Source of the DNA: Candidatus Pantoea varia
GTDB lineage: Bacteria > Pseudomonadota > Gammaproteobacteria > Enterobacterales > Enterobacteriaceae
DNA: 64,000 nucleotides
NCBI RefSeq assembly: GCF_900115075.1
Contig: NZ_FOVG01000004.1
Span: 1 to 64,000, forward strand
Direction of reading: 5' to 3'
This document shows, piece after piece, positions 1 through 10,154 of this stretch (the stretch's first letter is position 1; every line of letters begins with the position of its first letter). The notes under the pieces are model-generated. The model saw only the letters and a program-made list of their open reading frames with translations, was not told the origin of the DNA and did not search any database. Position numbers and translations under genes: made by a program.

Positions 1-60
1 GATTGTCTGATAAATTGTTAAAGAGCAGTGCGAACAGTGCGTTAGCGTCCTGTCGCGAGG
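1..60 (-). other. rRNA operon leader with boxA (16S gene lies left of the window)
   Basis: Read on the minus strand, this segment matches the conserved enterobacterial rRNA leader. The antitermination boxA TGCTCTTTAACA is at 16-27, followed by the ATTTATCAGACAATC stretch that precedes 16S rRNA. In E. coli an rrn operon also lies beside clpB. No mature rRNA sequence is inside the window. Confidence 0.88.
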
Positions 61-66
61 TGGCGT

Positions 67-94
67 ATATTACGCTTTCCTCCTGCAGAGTCAA
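67..94 (-). promoter_or_regulatory. rrn P2 promoter
   Basis: On the minus strand a -35 TTGACT (89-94) and a -10 TAATAT (67-72) are separated by 16 bp, the usual arrangement of an rrn P2 promoter. It lies just upstream of the boxA leader. Confidence 0.85.
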
Positions 95-186
95 CTTCTT
101 TCTGAGAAGTTTTTCTCCGGCGGCTCAGTCTCCTGCGCCTCCCAACCCGTTTTCCCGTTGCCGGTTTGCCGTGTCAGTGGAGGCGC

Positions 187-214
187 ATTATAGGGAACGG
201 CTGAAATAGCGCAA
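187..214 (-). promoter_or_regulatory. rrn P1 promoter
   Basis: Minus-strand -35 TTGCGC (209-214) and perfect -10 TATAAT (187-192) are 16 bp apart, with the GC-rich discriminator GCGCC that makes rrn P1 sensitive to ppGpp and DksA. A/T-rich DNA upstream (215-300) could act as UP element and Fis region. It lies about 120 bp upstream of P2, as in E. coli. Confidence 0.85.
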
Positions 215-294
215 GTGCAAATCACAACTTTTTTGCTGACCGGTCAATTTGCACTCAAAAGGAATAACAAATAAACAAAACCCCCTCAAAAGGG

Positions 295-323
295 CAAAAA
301 AAACGGGCCTGAGGCCCGTTTTT
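295..323 (-). terminator. clpB rho-independent terminator
   Basis: ACGGGCC/GGCCCGT stem at 303-319 followed on the minus strand by a long T run, just after the clpB stop codon. It separates clpB transcription from the rrn promoters downstream. Confidence 0.85.
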
Positions 324-335
324 CGATTCGCACTA

Positions 336-2909
336 TTACTGATGTGCAGTTATGACGTCGTTTACTACATCCATTTCGATGGTTTTACCCGGCACCAGCG
401 AACCTGCAAGGATCTGCTGAGCCAGCGGGTTCTCGATCTGCTGCTGTATCGCACGTTTCAGCGGACGCGCACCATAGACCGGGTCATACCCGTTCTCCGC
501 CAGCAGTTTGATCGCCTCATCCGAGATGTGCAGTTGATAGCCACGTTCGTCCAGACGTTTGTACAACCGCTGCAGCTGAATCTGCGCAATGGACGCAATG
601 TGTTTCTCCGCCAGCGGATGGAACACCACCACCTCATCGATACGGTTGACGAATTCAGGACGGAAATGCTGTCCGACCACACCCATCACAATATCTTTCA
701 TTTCCGGATAGCTGAGATTGCCGAACCGCTCCTGGATTAAATCTGATCCCAGGTTAGAGGTCATGATCACCACGCTGTTACGGAAATCAACCGTACGACC
801 CTGCCCATCCGTCAGACGCCCATCATCCAGCACCTGCAGCAGAATGTTGAAGACATCAGGATGCGCCTTCTCGACTTCATCCAGCAGAATGACAGAATAA
901 GGGCGACGACGTACAGCTTCGGTCAGATAACCGCCCTCTTCATAGCCGACATAGCCCGGAGGTGCGCCCACCAGCCGCGACACTGAATGTTTTTCCATAA
1001 ATTCGGACATGTCGATACGAACCATCGCATCGTCACTGTCGAACAGGAAGTTAGCCAGCGACTTACACAGTTCGGTCTTACCTACCCCGGTAGGTCCCAG
1101 GAACAGGAAGGAACCGATCGGCCGGTTGGGATCAGAAAGACCTGCACGACTACGGCGGATAGCATTCGATACTGCTTCAACCGCTTCATCCTGTCCGATG
1201 ACCCGGCCATGCAGATCCTGCTCCATACGCAGCAACTTATCACGCTCACCTTCCATCATTCGTGCCACCGGAATACCGGTCCAGCGAGCCAGCACATCGG
1301 CAATCTCCACATCTGTTACGCGGTTACGCAGTAACTTCATGGTTTTACCTTCAGCCTGGGTCGCTGCGGCTAACTGTTTTTCCAGTGCCGGAATTTTACC
1401 GTACTGCAACTCTGACATCTGAGCGAGATCGCCCTGGCGACGGGCCTGTTCTAAATTCAGACGCGCCTGCTCCAGTTCGGCTTTGATGTTCTGTGTGCCG
1501 GACAGCGAGGCTTTCTCTGTCTTCCACTCATCTTCCAGCTCGGCATATTCGCGCTCTTTCTGATTCAGCTCGGTTTCCAGCATCTCCAGACGCTTAATAC
1601 TGGCATCGTCCGCCTCTTTCTTCAGTGCCTGCTGCTCAAGCTTCAGCTGAATGATACGGCGCTCCAGGCGATCCAGTGACTCCGGCTTCGAGTCCATCTG
1701 CATACGAATGCTGGATGCTGCCTCATCGATCAGGTCAATCGCTTTATCCGGCAGCTGCCGGTCAGCAATGTAACGATGAGACAGGGTCGCCGCCGCGACA
1801 ATCGCCGGGTCAGTGATCTGCACATGGTGATGCAGTTCATAACGCTCTTTCAGGCCACGCAGAATGGCGATGGTGTCTTCCACACTCGGCTCAGCCACAA
1901 AGACTTTCTGGAAACGACGTTCCAGCGCGGCATCTTTCTCAATGTACTGACGGTATTCATCAAGCGTAGTGGCACCCACGCAGTGCAGTTCACCACGCGC
2001 CAGCGCAGGCTTAAGCATGTTGCCGGCATCCATCGCACCGTCCGCTTTACCCGCACCGACCATAGTGTGCAGTTCGTCGATAAACAGAATGACGTTGCCT
2101 TCCTGTTTCGACAGGTCGCTGAGCACCCCTTTCAGACGCTCTTCGAACTCACCACGATATTTCGCACCAGCCACCAGCGCCCCCATATCCAGCGCCAGTA
2201 CCCGACGACCTTTCAGACCCTCAGGCACTTCACCGTTAATGATGCGCTGCGCCAGCCCTTCAACAATCGCAGTTTTACCGACACCAGGTTCACCAATCAG
2301 CACCGGGTTGTTTTTGGTACGGCGCTGCAAAACCTGAATAGTGCGGCGAATCTCTTCGTCACGGCCGATGACCGGATCGAGTTTGCCCTTCTCGGCACGC
2401 TCGGTCAGATCGATGGTGTATTTCTTTAATGCCTGGCGCTGATCTTCAGCCCCCTGATCGTTCACGTTGTCTCCTCCCCGCATCTGTTCAATCGCACCGG
2501 TGATTTTTTCGCGTGTTGCGCCCGCTGCTTTGAGCAGATCGGCCAGTGAGCCACGAGATTCCAGGGCGGCCAGAACAAATAATTCTGATGAAATGAAGTT
2601 ATCGTTGCGCTTCTGCGCCAGCTTATCGCACAGGTTTAATACCCGGACGAGGTCAGATGAAGGTTGAACGTCCCCTTCGCTGCCTTCAACTTGTGGCAGG
2701 CGATCGATGGCCTGCTCAACCTGAGCGCGAAAAGGCGTAACGTCGACACCGGCCGAAGTCAGTAAAGGTGAAACCGATCCGCCTTCCTGTTTAAGCAATG
2801 CGCTCATCAGGTGCAGAGGTTCAATGAATTGGTTGTCGTGTCCCAGAGCCAGGGACTGCGCGTCGGCGAGAGCCAGCTGAAATTTATTAGTAAGACGATC
2901 CAGACGCAT
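336..2909 (-). CDS. clpB: ClpB disaggregase (Hsp100 AAA+ chaperone)
   Basis: ClpB is a cytoplasmic ATP-driven hexamer that pulls polypeptides out of aggregates together with DnaK/DnaJ/GrpE. The protein shows the N-terminal Clp repeat domain, AAA module 1 with Walker [10 protein letters not shown] and Walker B ILFIDELH, a coiled-coil middle domain (about residues 400-530), and AAA module 2 with GPTGVGKTE and VILLDEVE. The start at 2909 (MRLDRL) follows a GGGAGG ribosome site and gives 857 residues, the same length as E. coli ClpB. A sigma-32-type promoter precedes it, and pgeF and rluD lie upstream on the same strand. Confidence 0.98.
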   Translation of the reverse strand: MRLDRLTNKFQLALADAQSLALGHDNQFIEPLHLMSALLKQEGGSVSPLLTSAGVDVTPFRAQVEQAIDRLPQVEGSEGDVQPSSDLVRVLNLCDKLAQKRNDNFISSELFVLAALESRGSLADLLKAAGATREKITGAIEQMRGGDNVNDQGAEDQRQALKKYTIDLTERAEKGKLDPVIGRDEEIRRTIQVLQRRTKNNPVLIGEPGVGKTAIVEGLAQRIINGEVPEGLKGRRVLALDMGALVAGAKYRGEFEERLKGVLSDLSKQEGNVILFIDELHTMVGAGKADGAMDAGNMLKPALARGELHCVGATTLDEYRQYIEKDAALERRFQKVFVAEPSVEDTIAILRGLKERYELHHHVQITDPAIVAAATLSHRYIADRQLPDKAIDLIDEAASSIRMQMDSKPESLDRLERRIIQLKLEQQALKKEADDASIKRLEMLETELNQKEREYAELEDEWKTEKASLSGTQNIKAELEQARLNLEQARRQGDLAQMSELQYGKIPALEKQLAAATQAEGKTMKLLRNRVTDVEIADVLARWTGIPVARMMEGERDKLLRMEQDLHGRVIGQDEAVEAVSNAIRRSRAGLSDPNRPIGSFLFLGPTGVGKTELCKSLANFLFDSDDAMVRIDMSEFMEKHSVSRLVGAPPGYVGYEEGGYLTEAVRRRPYSVILLDEVEKAHPDVFNILLQVLDDGRLTDGQGRTVDFRNSVVIMTSNLGSDLIQERFGNLSYPEMKDIVMGVVGQHFRPEFVNRIDEVVVFHPLAEKHIASIAQIQLQRLYKRLDERGYQLHISDEAIKLLAENGYDPVYGARPLKRAIQQQIENPLAQQILAGSLVPGKTIEMDVVNDVITAHQ

Positions 2910-2947
2910 AATTCCTCCCATTACAGGTCAAAATGCTACTGGAGATT

Positions 2948-2976
2948 AAATGAGGTCATCCCTCAAAAATTTCAAG
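2948..2976 (-). promoter_or_regulatory. sigma-32 (heat-shock) promoter of clpB
   Basis: On the minus strand CTTGAAA (2970-2976) and CCTCATTT (2948-2955) are separated by 14 bp. The known sigma-32 consensus is CTTGAAA, a 13-14 bp spacer, then CCCCATNT. The position 39 bp upstream of the clpB start fits clpB being a heat-shock gene. Confidence 0.8.
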
Positions 2977-3035
2977 GTTAATGACCTGAGATTTGAGTAA
3001 AAAACACGCTAACTGGACCGTCTTATGGCGTAAGG

Positions 3036-3764
3036 TTATAACAGCCAGATTAAAGTTGCCATACGCCCGGTGATCCCATCGCGGCGGAAAGAGAAGAAAT
3101 CATCGCGCTGCGTAAAGGTACAACGGCTGTCGGCGCTGATTGAATTCACGCCCGCTGCCTGCAGTCGCATACGCGCCAGCAGCCAGATATCAGCGTAAAA
3201 ACGGTCGCCTGAAGGACGGAAAGCCTGCACGGCGCGGGGATCCTGAGACATAAAGGCCTGACGCACTTCTGCACCAACCTCAAACGCATCCGGTCCGATC
3301 GCCGGTCCCAGCCAGGCATGAATCTGCTCAGGCGGCGAGTGAAACTGCGCCAGCGTATTTTCCAGTACGCCCGCACAAAGTCCGCGCCAGCCTGCATGTG
3401 CCGCCGCCACTTCCGTCCCATCCTGCGAACAGAACAGAACCGGCAGACAGTCAGCGGTCATGACGGCGCAGACGACACCGGGCTGATCGGTGATACAGGC
3501 ATCAGCACGTAATGGCGTACTTTCTCCTGCTATCAGACGCACAACCTCAGTACCATGAACCTGATCCAGCCACTGCGGGATCGCAGGCAGGCCCGCTTCT
3601 TCCACCAGCAACTGCCGGTTACGCGCCACCCCATCTGGATTATCCCCTACGTGCCCGCCGAGATTCAGCGCATCCCAGGGCGACGTGCTTATGCCGCCCT
3701 GGCGCTGCGTCGAGCAGGCCCGAACGCATGACGGCGCAGGCCATTGAGGAGTCATCAGATTCAT
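3036..3764 (-). CDS. pgeF: PgeF/YfiH multicopper-type polyphenol oxidase / peptidoglycan editing factor
   Basis: Member of the YfiH/DUF152 (Cu-oxidase_4) family, 242 residues. Relatives act in purine nucleoside metabolism and in keeping L-Ser out of the muropeptide stem. Family signatures visible are TADCLPVLF in the middle and AAAHAGWRGL, containing the metal-site Cys and His. The chosen ATG start overlaps the rluD stop codon (TGATG), indicating translational coupling. A TTG codon 6 nt further upstream is possible but less likely. It lies between rluD and clpB as in E. coli. Confidence 0.93.
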   Translation of the reverse strand: MNLMTPQWPAPSCVRACSTQRQGGISTSPWDALNLGGHVGDNPDGVARNRQLLVEEAGLPAIPQWLDQVHGTEVVRLIAGESTPLRADACITDQPGVVCAVMTADCLPVLFCSQDGTEVAAAHAGWRGLCAGVLENTLAQFHSPPEQIHAWLGPAIGPDAFEVGAEVRQAFMSQDPRAVQAFRPSGDRFYADIWLLARMRLQAAGVNSISADSRCTFTQRDDFFSFRRDGITGRMATLIWLL

Positions 3765-4741
3765 CACCAATTCATCTGGTCTTTGAATTCTTCAGTGTCT
3801 GCTTTTAACGCCGCGATCAGATCAATCATGTCCTGCGGAAGCGCAGCATGGAATTCCATCTCAATACCGCTGATTGGGTGATAGAGGCGCAACATCGTGG
3901 CGTGCAAGGCCTGACGGTCAAAACCGCGCAGCGTAGTAATAAATGCCTCTGATGCTCCTTTTGGCGGACGCGGACGGCCACCGTAAAGCGGATCGCCCAC
4001 CAGCGGATGGCTGATGTGAGACATATGCACACGGATCTGGTGAGTACGACCGGTTTCCAGACGCAGGCGCAGACGGGTATGAGCCCGGAAATGCTCCATG
4101 ATGCGGTAATGCGTCACCGCCGGTTTACCCATGGGGTGTACCGCCATGTGGGTGCGTTTGGTTGAGTGACGGCTGATAGGCTGCTCAACAGTGCCGCCCG
4201 CCGTCATATTGCCAATGGCGACCGCTTCATATTCACGGGTGATTTCGCGACGTTGCAGCGAGTCCACCAGATGCGTCTGAGCCGGCACGGTTTTCGCGAC
4301 CACCATTAAACCGGTGGTGTCTTTGTCCAGGCGGTGTACGATGCCCGCGCGCGGCACATCCATAATCGCCGGAAAATGATGAAGTAAAGCGTTTAATACC
4401 GTGCCATCCGGATTACCGGCGCCAGGGTGAACCACGAAGTCGCGTGGTTTGTTGATGACAATAATATCTTCATCTTCATAAACGATGTCGAGTGGCAGAT
4501 CCTGCGGTTCCCAGCGCTGTGCCTCTTCGATCTCAGCGTCAATCGCGACCCGCTCGCCGCCCAGCACTTTTTCTTTGGGTGTATCGACCATGACGCCGTT
4601 TACAGTAACGCGACGGTCAAGGATCCACTCTTTTATGCGAGAACGTGAATAATCAGGGAACAATTCCGCCAAAGTCTGATCTAAGCGTTGTCCGAGTTGT
4701 GATTCGGATACCGTTGCGGTGAGTTGAACTTGTTGTGCCAT
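3764..4741 (-). CDS. rluD: 23S rRNA pseudouridine(1911/1915/1917) synthase RluD
   Basis: RluD isomerises three uridines in helix 69 of 23S rRNA. The 325-residue protein has an N-terminal S4 RNA-binding domain (about residues 17-75) and the RluA-family catalytic core with the HRLDKDTTG motif carrying the catalytic Asp. It is the first gene of rluD-pgeF, overlaps pgeF by one base, and is divergent from bamD across a 129-bp spacer. Confidence 0.97.
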   Translation of the reverse strand: MAQQVQLTATVSESQLGQRLDQTLAELFPDYSRSRIKEWILDRRVTVNGVMVDTPKEKVLGGERVAIDAEIEEAQRWEPQDLPLDIVYEDEDIIVINKPRDFVVHPGAGNPDGTVLNALLHHFPAIMDVPRAGIVHRLDKDTTGLMVVAKTVPAQTHLVDSLQRREITREYEAVAIGNMTAGGTVEQPISRHSTKRTHMAVHPMGKPAVTHYRIMEHFRAHTRLRLRLETGRTHQIRVHMSHISHPLVGDPLYGGRPRPPKGASEAFITTLRGFDRQALHATMLRLYHPISGIEMEFHAALPQDMIDLIAALKADTEEFKDQMNW

Positions 4742-4870
4742 ATACAGCTTCTTCGTTAACGTTGGGTTTTCACGGCGATGCCGTTTAATATAATGTGCTA
4801 TCGTACCTGGTCATTACCGGGAGCTATACGGACAGCTTCCGCCATAACATTTGAGGATAATCACTTCGTC

Positions 4871-5602
4871 ATGACGCGTATGAAACATCTGGTGGCTGCT
4901 GCCACACTGAGCCTGGCACTTGTTGGTTGTTCCGGCTCAAATGACGCGGTACCGGATAACCCGCCTTCTGAAATCTATGCTACAGCGCAGCAAAAGCTGC
5001 AGGACGGTAACTTTAAAGCCGCGATTAAGCAACTGGAAGCGCTGGATAATCGTTATCCGTTCGGTCCTTATTCGCAGCAGGTGCAGCTGGATTTAATCTA
5101 CGCGTACTATAAAAATGCCGATCTGCCCCTGGCGCAGGCTGCCATTGCTCGCTTTATGCGTCTGAACCCCACGCATCCGAACATTGACTATGTCATCTAT
5201 ATGAAAGGTCTGACGGACATGGCGCTGGATGACTCCGCGCTGCAGGGCTTCTTTGGTATCGATCGTTCTGACCGCGATCCGACGCACGCTCGTGATGCTT
5301 TCCGCGACTTCTCCCAGCTGCTGCGTAATTACCCGAACAGCCAGTATGCGGCTGATGCTCAGAAACGTCTGGTCTATCTGAAAGACCGTCTGGCTAAATA
5401 TGAGCTGTCAGTGGCGCAATTCTATACTAAGCGTGAGGCTTATGTCGCGGTTGTTAACCGTGTCGAAGGTATGATGCGCGATTATCCGGATACGCAGGCG
5501 ACACACGATGCCCTGCCGCTGATGGAAAATGCTTACCGCAATCTGCAGCTGAACGCTGAAGCCGATAAAGTGGCGAAAATCATTGCAGCAAACAAAAGCT
5601 GA
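4871..5602 (+). CDS. bamD: BamD, outer-membrane assembly lipoprotein
   Basis: BamD is the essential lipoprotein of the BAM complex that inserts beta-barrel proteins in the outer membrane. The start at 4871 gives 243 residues with a signal peptide and the lipobox LALVGC. The mature part is built of TPR-like helices, beginning [14 protein letters not shown] as in E. coli BamD. An upstream in-frame extension to 4778 lacks homology and was not used. A bidirectional terminator follows. Confidence 0.97.
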   Translation: MTRMKHLVAAATLSLALVGCSGSNDAVPDNPPSEIYATAQQKLQDGNFKAAIKQLEALDNRYPFGPYSQQVQLDLIYAYYKNADLPLAQAAIARFMRLNPTHPNIDYVIYMKGLTDMALDDSALQGFFGIDRSDRDPTHARDAFRDFSQLLRNYPNSQYAADAQKRLVYLKDRLAKYELSVAQFYTKREAYVAVVNRVEGMMRDYPDTQATHDALPLMENAYRNLQLNAEADKVAKIIAANKS

Positions 5603-5621
5603 TAGCACTTGATTTCAGCCA

Positions 5622-5655
5622 CAAAAAAAGCAGCCTGCGATGGCTGCTTTTTTTT
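5622..5655. terminator. Terminator after bamD
   Basis: Stem AGCAGCC (5629-5635) pairs with GGCTGCT (5642-5648), flanked by an A run and a run of eight or more T, so it should stop transcription on the plus strand and could act on both strands. Confidence 0.85.
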
Positions 5656-5880
5656 ACTCAATGAACAGTCAGGAATGGATCTGATGCCAGCGAGCTAACT
5701 CATCAAGCATGCCGTGTTAATCGTTTCGCTTCAAGCCATTTCAGCCAGTTTCTCTGCCTTTCTCACAGAATGTTGTGACTGACAAAAAGTGACATTTTTT
5801 CGTGATCGAAATCTCACATTTAACGCTTTTTCGCGCTATGCTGAGAAGACCAAGACGGAAATGACAGAGAGGTAAGAACG

Positions 5881-6216
5881 ATGATTCTGAACATTACCAG
5901 TAAACAAATGGACATCACCCCGGCAATCCGAAGCCATGTTGAAGACCGTCTCGCCAAGCTTGAAAAATGGCAAACCGACCTGATTAATCCGCATATTGTC
6001 CTGTCCAAAGAGCCCAAAGAATTCGTGGCTGATGCCACTATTAACACACCGAACGGGACTCTGGTGGCCAGTGCCAAACATGACGATATGTATACCGCCA
6101 TCAACGATTTGATTGCGAAGCTCGAGCGTCAGCTGAATAAAGTGCAGCACAAGTCTGAAGCGCGCCGCGCCAGTGCCAGCGTAAAAGACATTATCCCCGC
6201 CGACGAAGAGTCCTGA
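5881..6216 (+). CDS. raiA: Ribosome-associated inhibitor RaiA (YfiA/PY)
   Basis: 111 residues, a long-known cold/stationary-phase factor that binds the 30S A and P sites, blocks translation and competes with 100S dimer formation. Starts with [17 protein letters not shown] as in E. coli YfiA and keeps the beta-alpha-beta-beta-beta-alpha layout. AGAGAGG lies 7-8 bases before the ATG. It has its own terminator and sits between bamD and pheL-pheA as in E. coli. The preceding 5656-5880 holds its promoter region; I saw no site there that I would defend. Confidence 0.97.
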   Translation: MILNITSKQMDITPAIRSHVEDRLAKLEKWQTDLINPHIVLSKEPKEFVADATINTPNGTLVASAKHDDMYTAINDLIAKLERQLNKVQHKSEARRASASVKDIIPADEES

Positions 6217-6223
6217 TTTTCAT

Positions 6224-6249
6224 AACGCGCCTCCGGGCGCGTTTTTTAT
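6224..6249 (+). terminator. raiA terminator
   Basis: AACGCGCC/GGGCGCGTT stem (6224-6243) followed by a T run, directly after the raiA stop codon. Confidence 0.85.
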
Positions 6250-6305
6250 TGACAGCTTTTAAGCAGTACGGTTACTCTCAGGTCACTCTCTTTTCGGACG
6301 TTATC

Positions 6306-6353
6306 ATGAAACTTGATCTGTTTTTCTTCGCTTTCTTTTTTACCTTCCCCTGA
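6306..6353 (+). CDS. pheL: PheL leader peptide of the pheA attenuator
   Basis: A 15-residue peptide [15 protein letters not shown] with seven Phe codons, nearly the E. coli PheL sequence ([15 protein letters not shown]). Ribosome stalling at Phe codons when charged tRNA-Phe is scarce lets the downstream mRNA avoid the terminator and express pheA. It is far too short for normal gene finding but is clearly recognisable. Confidence 0.93.
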   Translation: [15 protein letters not shown]

Positions 6354-6426
6354 ACGGGAGGCCATTCGTCGTGTGAAAATGAAAGCGAAGACGAACAACG
6401 AAGCCTCCCAACCGGGAGGCTTTTTT
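6354..6426 (+). promoter_or_regulatory. pheA transcription attenuator
   Basis: The terminator hairpin is GCCTCCC (6403-6409), loop AACC, GGGAGGC (6414-6420), followed by TTTTTT. A second GGGAGGC copy just after the pheL stop (6356-6362) can pair with the same GCCTCCC to form the antiterminator. This is the standard amino-acid biosynthesis attenuation layout, 25 bp upstream of pheA. Confidence 0.88.
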
Positions 6427-6451
6427 ATTGGATAGCATACAGGTGAGCCCT

Positions 6452-7627
6452 ATGAATCCCGACAATCCATTGCTGGCGCTACGCGATAAGATTAGCGCAG
6501 TGGATAAAAAACTTCTGACGCTGCTGGCCGAGCGTCGTCTGCTGGCAGTGGAAGTCGCACAAGCAAAACTGGCAACGCATCGCCCGATTCGGGATGTGGA
6601 ACGCGAGCGCGCGCTGCTGGAGAATTTGATTGTGCTGGGTAAAGCGCACAAGCTGGATGCCCACTACATCACCCGCCTGTTCCAGCTGGTCATCGAAGAT
6701 TCCGTGTTGACTCAGCAAGCGTTGCTGCAGAAAAACCTCAACCATCCTCATGCGCATGCCGCCCGTATCGCATTCCTTGGCCCGAAAGGCTCTTACTCGC
6801 ACCTTGCCGCACGCAACTACGCATCACGTCATTTCGACAGCATGGTGGAGTGTGGCTGCCTGAAGTTTCACGATATCATCAAGCAGGTCGAAAATGGCGT
6901 GGCTGATTACGCCGTGATGCCGATTGAGAACACCAGTTCGGGCTCGATCAATGATGTTTACGATCTGCTGCAACAGACCAGCCTCTCTATCGTGGGCGAA
7001 CTGACCTTACCTATCGACCACTGCGTGCTGGTGAATGGCCCCACCGATCTGCAGCAGATTGAGACGGTGTACAGCCATCCTCAGCCCTTCCAGCAATGCA
7101 GCCAGTTTATTAACCGTTTCCCGCACTGGAAAATTGAATATACCGAGAGTACTGCGGCAGCGATGGAGAAAGTGGCTGCGCTCAACTCACCTAAGGTGGC
7201 GGCGCTGGGTAGTGAAGCCGGAGGCGAACTTTATCAGTTGCAGGTGCTGGAACGTAATCTGGCGAATCAGCAGCAGAACCACACCCGCTTTATCGTTCTG
7301 GCCCGCAAATCCATTGAGGTTTCAGATCAGGTGCCAGCCAAAACCACGCTGATTATGGCAACCGGCCAGCAGGCGGGTGCGCTGGTCGACGCGCTGCTGG
7401 TGTTGCGTCAGCACAACCTGATTATGAGCAAGCTGGAGTCACGCCCGATTAATGGCAATCCGTGGGAAGAGATGTTTTACATTGATGTGCAGGGCAACCT
7501 GCAATCTGAGCGGATGCAGCAGGCTCTTCAGGAACTTCAGACAATGACCCGCTCTTTGAAGGTGCTGGGCTGCTACCCCAGCGAGAACGTGGTGCCCGCT
7601 GAACCTGGCGATGAAACTGCCGAATAG
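6452..7627 (+). CDS. pheA: Bifunctional chorismate mutase / prephenate dehydratase
   Basis: Converts chorismate to prephenate and then to phenylpyruvate, the committed branch to phenylalanine. The 391 residues hold an N-terminal AroQ chorismate mutase domain (about 1-95), a prephenate dehydratase domain with [11 protein letters not shown] and [15 protein letters not shown], and a C-terminal ACT domain with [15 protein letters not shown] that binds Phe for feedback inhibition. The start at 6452 follows an AGGTGAG ribosome site and matches E. coli PheA alignment. An upstream ATG at 6428 lies in the terminator hairpin region and was rejected. Confidence 0.97.
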   Translation: MNPDNPLLALRDKISAVDKKLLTLLAERRLLAVEVAQAKLATHRPIRDVERERALLENLIVLGKAHKLDAHYITRLFQLVIEDSVLTQQALLQKNLNHPHAHAARIAFLGPKGSYSHLAARNYASRHFDSMVECGCLKFHDIIKQVENGVADYAVMPIENTSSGSINDVYDLLQQTSLSIVGELTLPIDHCVLVNGPTDLQQIETVYSHPQPFQQCSQFINRFPHWKIEYTESTAAAMEKVAALNSPKVAALGSEAGGELYQLQVLERNLANQQQNHTRFIVLARKSIEVSDQVPAKTTLIMATGQQAGALVDALLVLRQHNLIMSKLESRPINGNPWEEMFYIDVQGNLQSERMQQALQELQTMTRSLKVLGCYPSENVVPAEPGDETAE

Positions 7628-7629
7628 AA

Positions 7630-7656
7630 AAAAGGCATCCGCAAGGATGCCTTTTT
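7630..7656. terminator. Bidirectional terminator between pheA and tyrA
   Basis: GGCATCC...GGATGCC stem flanked by AAAAAA on the left and TTTTT on the right, placed between two convergent genes so that it can serve both. Confidence 0.88.
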
Positions 7657-7659
7657 CAT

Positions 7660-8781
7660 TTATGGCCGGCTGTCATTAGCCGAGCGCAACAGGCTCCGGC
7701 TTTCCACCAGGAAGCGTTTCGCGTGATCGCCAAACCACTGTTCAACCCGGTTAAAGCTGGCAATAAATGCCTGTTTGTCGCCTTGCTCCAGCAGCGCAAT
7801 TGCTTCACCAAACCGCTGGTAATAGCGTTTGATCAGCGCCAGATTACTCTCTGACGACATGATAATATCCGCATAAAGCTGCGGGTCCTGAGCGAACAAC
7901 CGCCCCACCATCGCCAGCTCCAGCCGGTAAATCGGTGACGACAGCGCCAGCAGCTGATCGAGATTGACGTTCTCTTCGGCTAAATGCAGGCCATAGGCAA
8001 AGGTGGCAAAATGACGCAGCGCCTGAATAAAGGCCATGTTCTGGTCATGCTCAACCGCGCTTATACGATGCAGACGCGCCCCCCAGACCTGAATCTGCTC
8101 CAGGAACCACTGATACGCTTCCGGCTGTCTTCCATCACACCAGACAACTACCTGTTTTGCCAGGCTACCGCTGTCCGGGCCAAACATTGGATGCAGACCC
8201 AGCACCGGACCGCTATGGGCGGCCAGCATCGCCTGCAGAGGCCGGTTTTTCACAGACGCCAGATCAACCAGAATACAATCTTCCGGCAGTGGCGGCAGCT
8301 GGGCAATGACCTGCTCGGTCAGGTGAATCGGCACACTGATGATTACCATACCGGCATCGCTAAGCAGCGTTTCAGCCTGAGGCCAGTCCTCTTTATCCAG
8401 CGTTTTAACTGTATAGCCTGACAGGCCGAGCATTTTTTCAAACAGTCGACCCATCTGGCCTTTACCGCCGACGATCACCACCGGGCGCAGTTCAGGACAG
8501 AGGGTTTTAAAGCCTTTGTCATTCTCGCTGGTATAGGACTCACGCATCACGCGACGCAATATATCTTCAATCAGATCCGGGGGTACGCCGAGTGCCTCAG
8601 CCTCTTTGCGACGGGAAGCCAGCATCGACGCTTCACGCTCAGGCACATAGATAGGCAGACCGTAACGGCTCTTCACCTCCCCTACCTCAGCCACCAGCGC
8701 CAGCCGTTTAGCCAGCAGATCCAGCAGCGCCTTATCAACACTGTCAATTTGATCGCGTAACGCGGTCAGTTCAGCCACCAT
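7660..8781 (-). CDS. tyrA: Bifunctional chorismate mutase / prephenate dehydrogenase
   Basis: Makes 4-hydroxyphenylpyruvate for tyrosine synthesis. It is 373 residues, the same as E. coli TyrA. N-terminal chorismate mutase (starting [19 protein letters not shown]), then the NAD-binding segment [17 protein letters not shown] and the conserved [12 protein letters not shown]. Only five bases separate it from aroF upstream, so the two form the aroF-tyrA operon, with control expected from the TyrR-type site before aroF. Confidence 0.97.
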   Translation of the reverse strand: MVAELTALRDQIDSVDKALLDLLAKRLALVAEVGEVKSRYGLPIYVPEREASMLASRRKEAEALGVPPDLIEDILRRVMRESYTSENDKGFKTLCPELRPVVIVGGKGQMGRLFEKMLGLSGYTVKTLDKEDWPQAETLLSDAGMVIISVPIHLTEQVIAQLPPLPEDCILVDLASVKNRPLQAMLAAHSGPVLGLHPMFGPDSGSLAKQVVVWCDGRQPEAYQWFLEQIQVWGARLHRISAVEHDQNMAFIQALRHFATFAYGLHLAEENVNLDQLLALSSPIYRLELAMVGRLFAQDPQLYADIIMSSESNLALIKRYYQRFGEAIALLEQGDKQAFIASFNRVEQWFGDHAKRFLVESRSLLRSANDSRP

Positions 8782-8786
8782 TGCTC

Positions 8787-9866
8787 TTACACCTCTTGTG
8801 ACAGACGCGCCGACAGCACTCCCTGCAGATCCTGATGCATCTCACGCAGCAACGTTTCGGTCACTTCCCAGTTGATGCAGGCATCGGTAACGGAAACGCC
8901 ATACTTCATTTCGCTGCGTGGCTGCTCAGAAGACTGGTTACCTTCATTGATATGGCTTTCCAGCATCAAACCAATGATTGAACGGTTTCCGTCTTTGATC
9001 TGCGCAATAGCGGATTCCGCTACGCCAGGCTGACGGCTGTAGTCTTTGTTCGAATTGCCATGGCTGCAATCTATCATTAAGGCTGGACGCAGTCCCGCCT
9101 TCAGCATCTCTTTTTCACACTGCGCAACATCCTCAGGACCGTAGTTAGGCGCTTTGCCGCCACGCAGGATCACGTGACCATCCGGATTGCCCTGAGTCTG
9201 CAGCAGACAGACCTGACCGGCCTGATTAATCCCGACAAAACGGTGCGGCATTGCAGCAGCACGCATCGCGTTAATTGCCGTTCCCAGACTGCCATCGGTG
9301 CCATTTTTAAAGCCGACCGGCATCGACAGGCCCGAAGCCATTTCACGGTGGGTCTGAGATTCTGTCGTCCGTGCGCCAATCGCCGACCAGCTGAACAGGT
9401 CGCCCAGGTATTGCGGGCTATTCGGATCCAGTGCTTCTGTGGCCAGCGGCAAGCCCATCTCAACCAGGTTCACCAGCAGCTGGCGCGCAATGTGCAGACC
9501 CGCTTCCATATCAAACGAGTTATCCATGTAGGGATCGTTGATCAGCCCTTTCCAGCCAACGGTAGTACGGGGTTTTTCAAAATAGACGCGCATCACGATA
9601 TAGAGCTGATCTTTCAGCTGTTCGGAAAGCGTTTGCAGACGATGAGCATATTCCAGTGCCACTTCGGTATCGTGAATTGAGCAGGGTCCGCACACTACCA
9701 GCAGACGCGGATCGCGGCCGGCAATAATGTCAGAGATGGTCTGGCGCGATGCCGCGACCTGATCCTGCTGTTCAGCGGTCAGTGGAAATTTCGCCTTAAG
9801 CTCTTCAGGCGTGATTAATACCTGTTCACCGACGATATGCACATTGTTCAGCGCGTCTTTTTGCAT
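8787..9866 (-). CDS. aroF: Tyr-sensitive DAHP synthase AroF
   Basis: Condenses phosphoenolpyruvate and erythrose 4-phosphate, the first step of the shikimate pathway. At 359 residues it is three longer than E. coli AroF and begins [11 protein letters not shown] exactly like the tyrosine-regulated isozyme. Conserved segments include [28 protein letters not shown] and [13 protein letters not shown]. First gene of the aroF-tyrA operon, so its product feeds back to Tyr synthesis as a unit. Confidence 0.97.
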   Translation of the reverse strand: MQKDALNNVHIVGEQVLITPEELKAKFPLTAEQQDQVAASRQTISDIIAGRDPRLLVVCGPCSIHDTEVALEYAHRLQTLSEQLKDQLYIVMRVYFEKPRTTVGWKGLINDPYMDNSFDMEAGLHIARQLLVNLVEMGLPLATEALDPNSPQYLGDLFSWSAIGARTTESQTHREMASGLSMPVGFKNGTDGSLGTAINAMRAAAMPHRFVGINQAGQVCLLQTQGNPDGHVILRGGKAPNYGPEDVAQCEKEMLKAGLRPALMIDCSHGNSNKDYSRQPGVAESAIAQIKDGNRSIIGLMLESHINEGNQSSEQPRSEMKYGVSVTDACINWEVTETLLREMHQDLQGVLSARLSQEV

Positions 9867-9926
9867 GATGGCGATCCTTTGGCTCGTATTAGCGGATAGG
9901 GGCTCCTCACTGAGGAATGCAAATAC

Positions 9927-9944
9927 TGTATCACAGACAATACA
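9927..9944. promoter_or_regulatory. Probable TyrR box upstream of aroF
   Basis: An 18-bp TGTA-N10-TACA palindrome, the skeleton of the TyrR operator TGTAAA-N6-TTTACA. On the minus strand it overlaps a possible promoter, -35 TTGCAC and -10 TACAGT with 16 bp between. A weaker half-matching site, TGTA-N10-ACCA, starts at 9960. E. coli aroF is repressed by TyrR through several such boxes. Promoter assignment is inference. Confidence 0.6.
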
Positions 9945-10154
9945 TAGTGCAATATTATATGTACACTTTTATTACCACGGATCAAGTTACGCGTAAGGAA
10001 ATTTAAAAATTAACAATAAAATCATAGACATAATTAAGGCCGCGCCCAAAAGACACTGCTTGCGAGTGTACTAATAAGTTTACAGTAGTGGTTGTTGCGT
10101 TTCTGCTGCCCGCAGGCAGAATGAAAGAATCATTCTGTTCGCGCTGAGAGCGTT

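Noticed and set aside
1776-2429. 217-codon frame antisense to clpB
   Set aside because: clpB is certain here and the antisense product shows no family resemblance.
5760-5830. Possible CRP site before raiA
   Set aside because: The GTGA and TCAC halves are eight bases apart instead of the required six.
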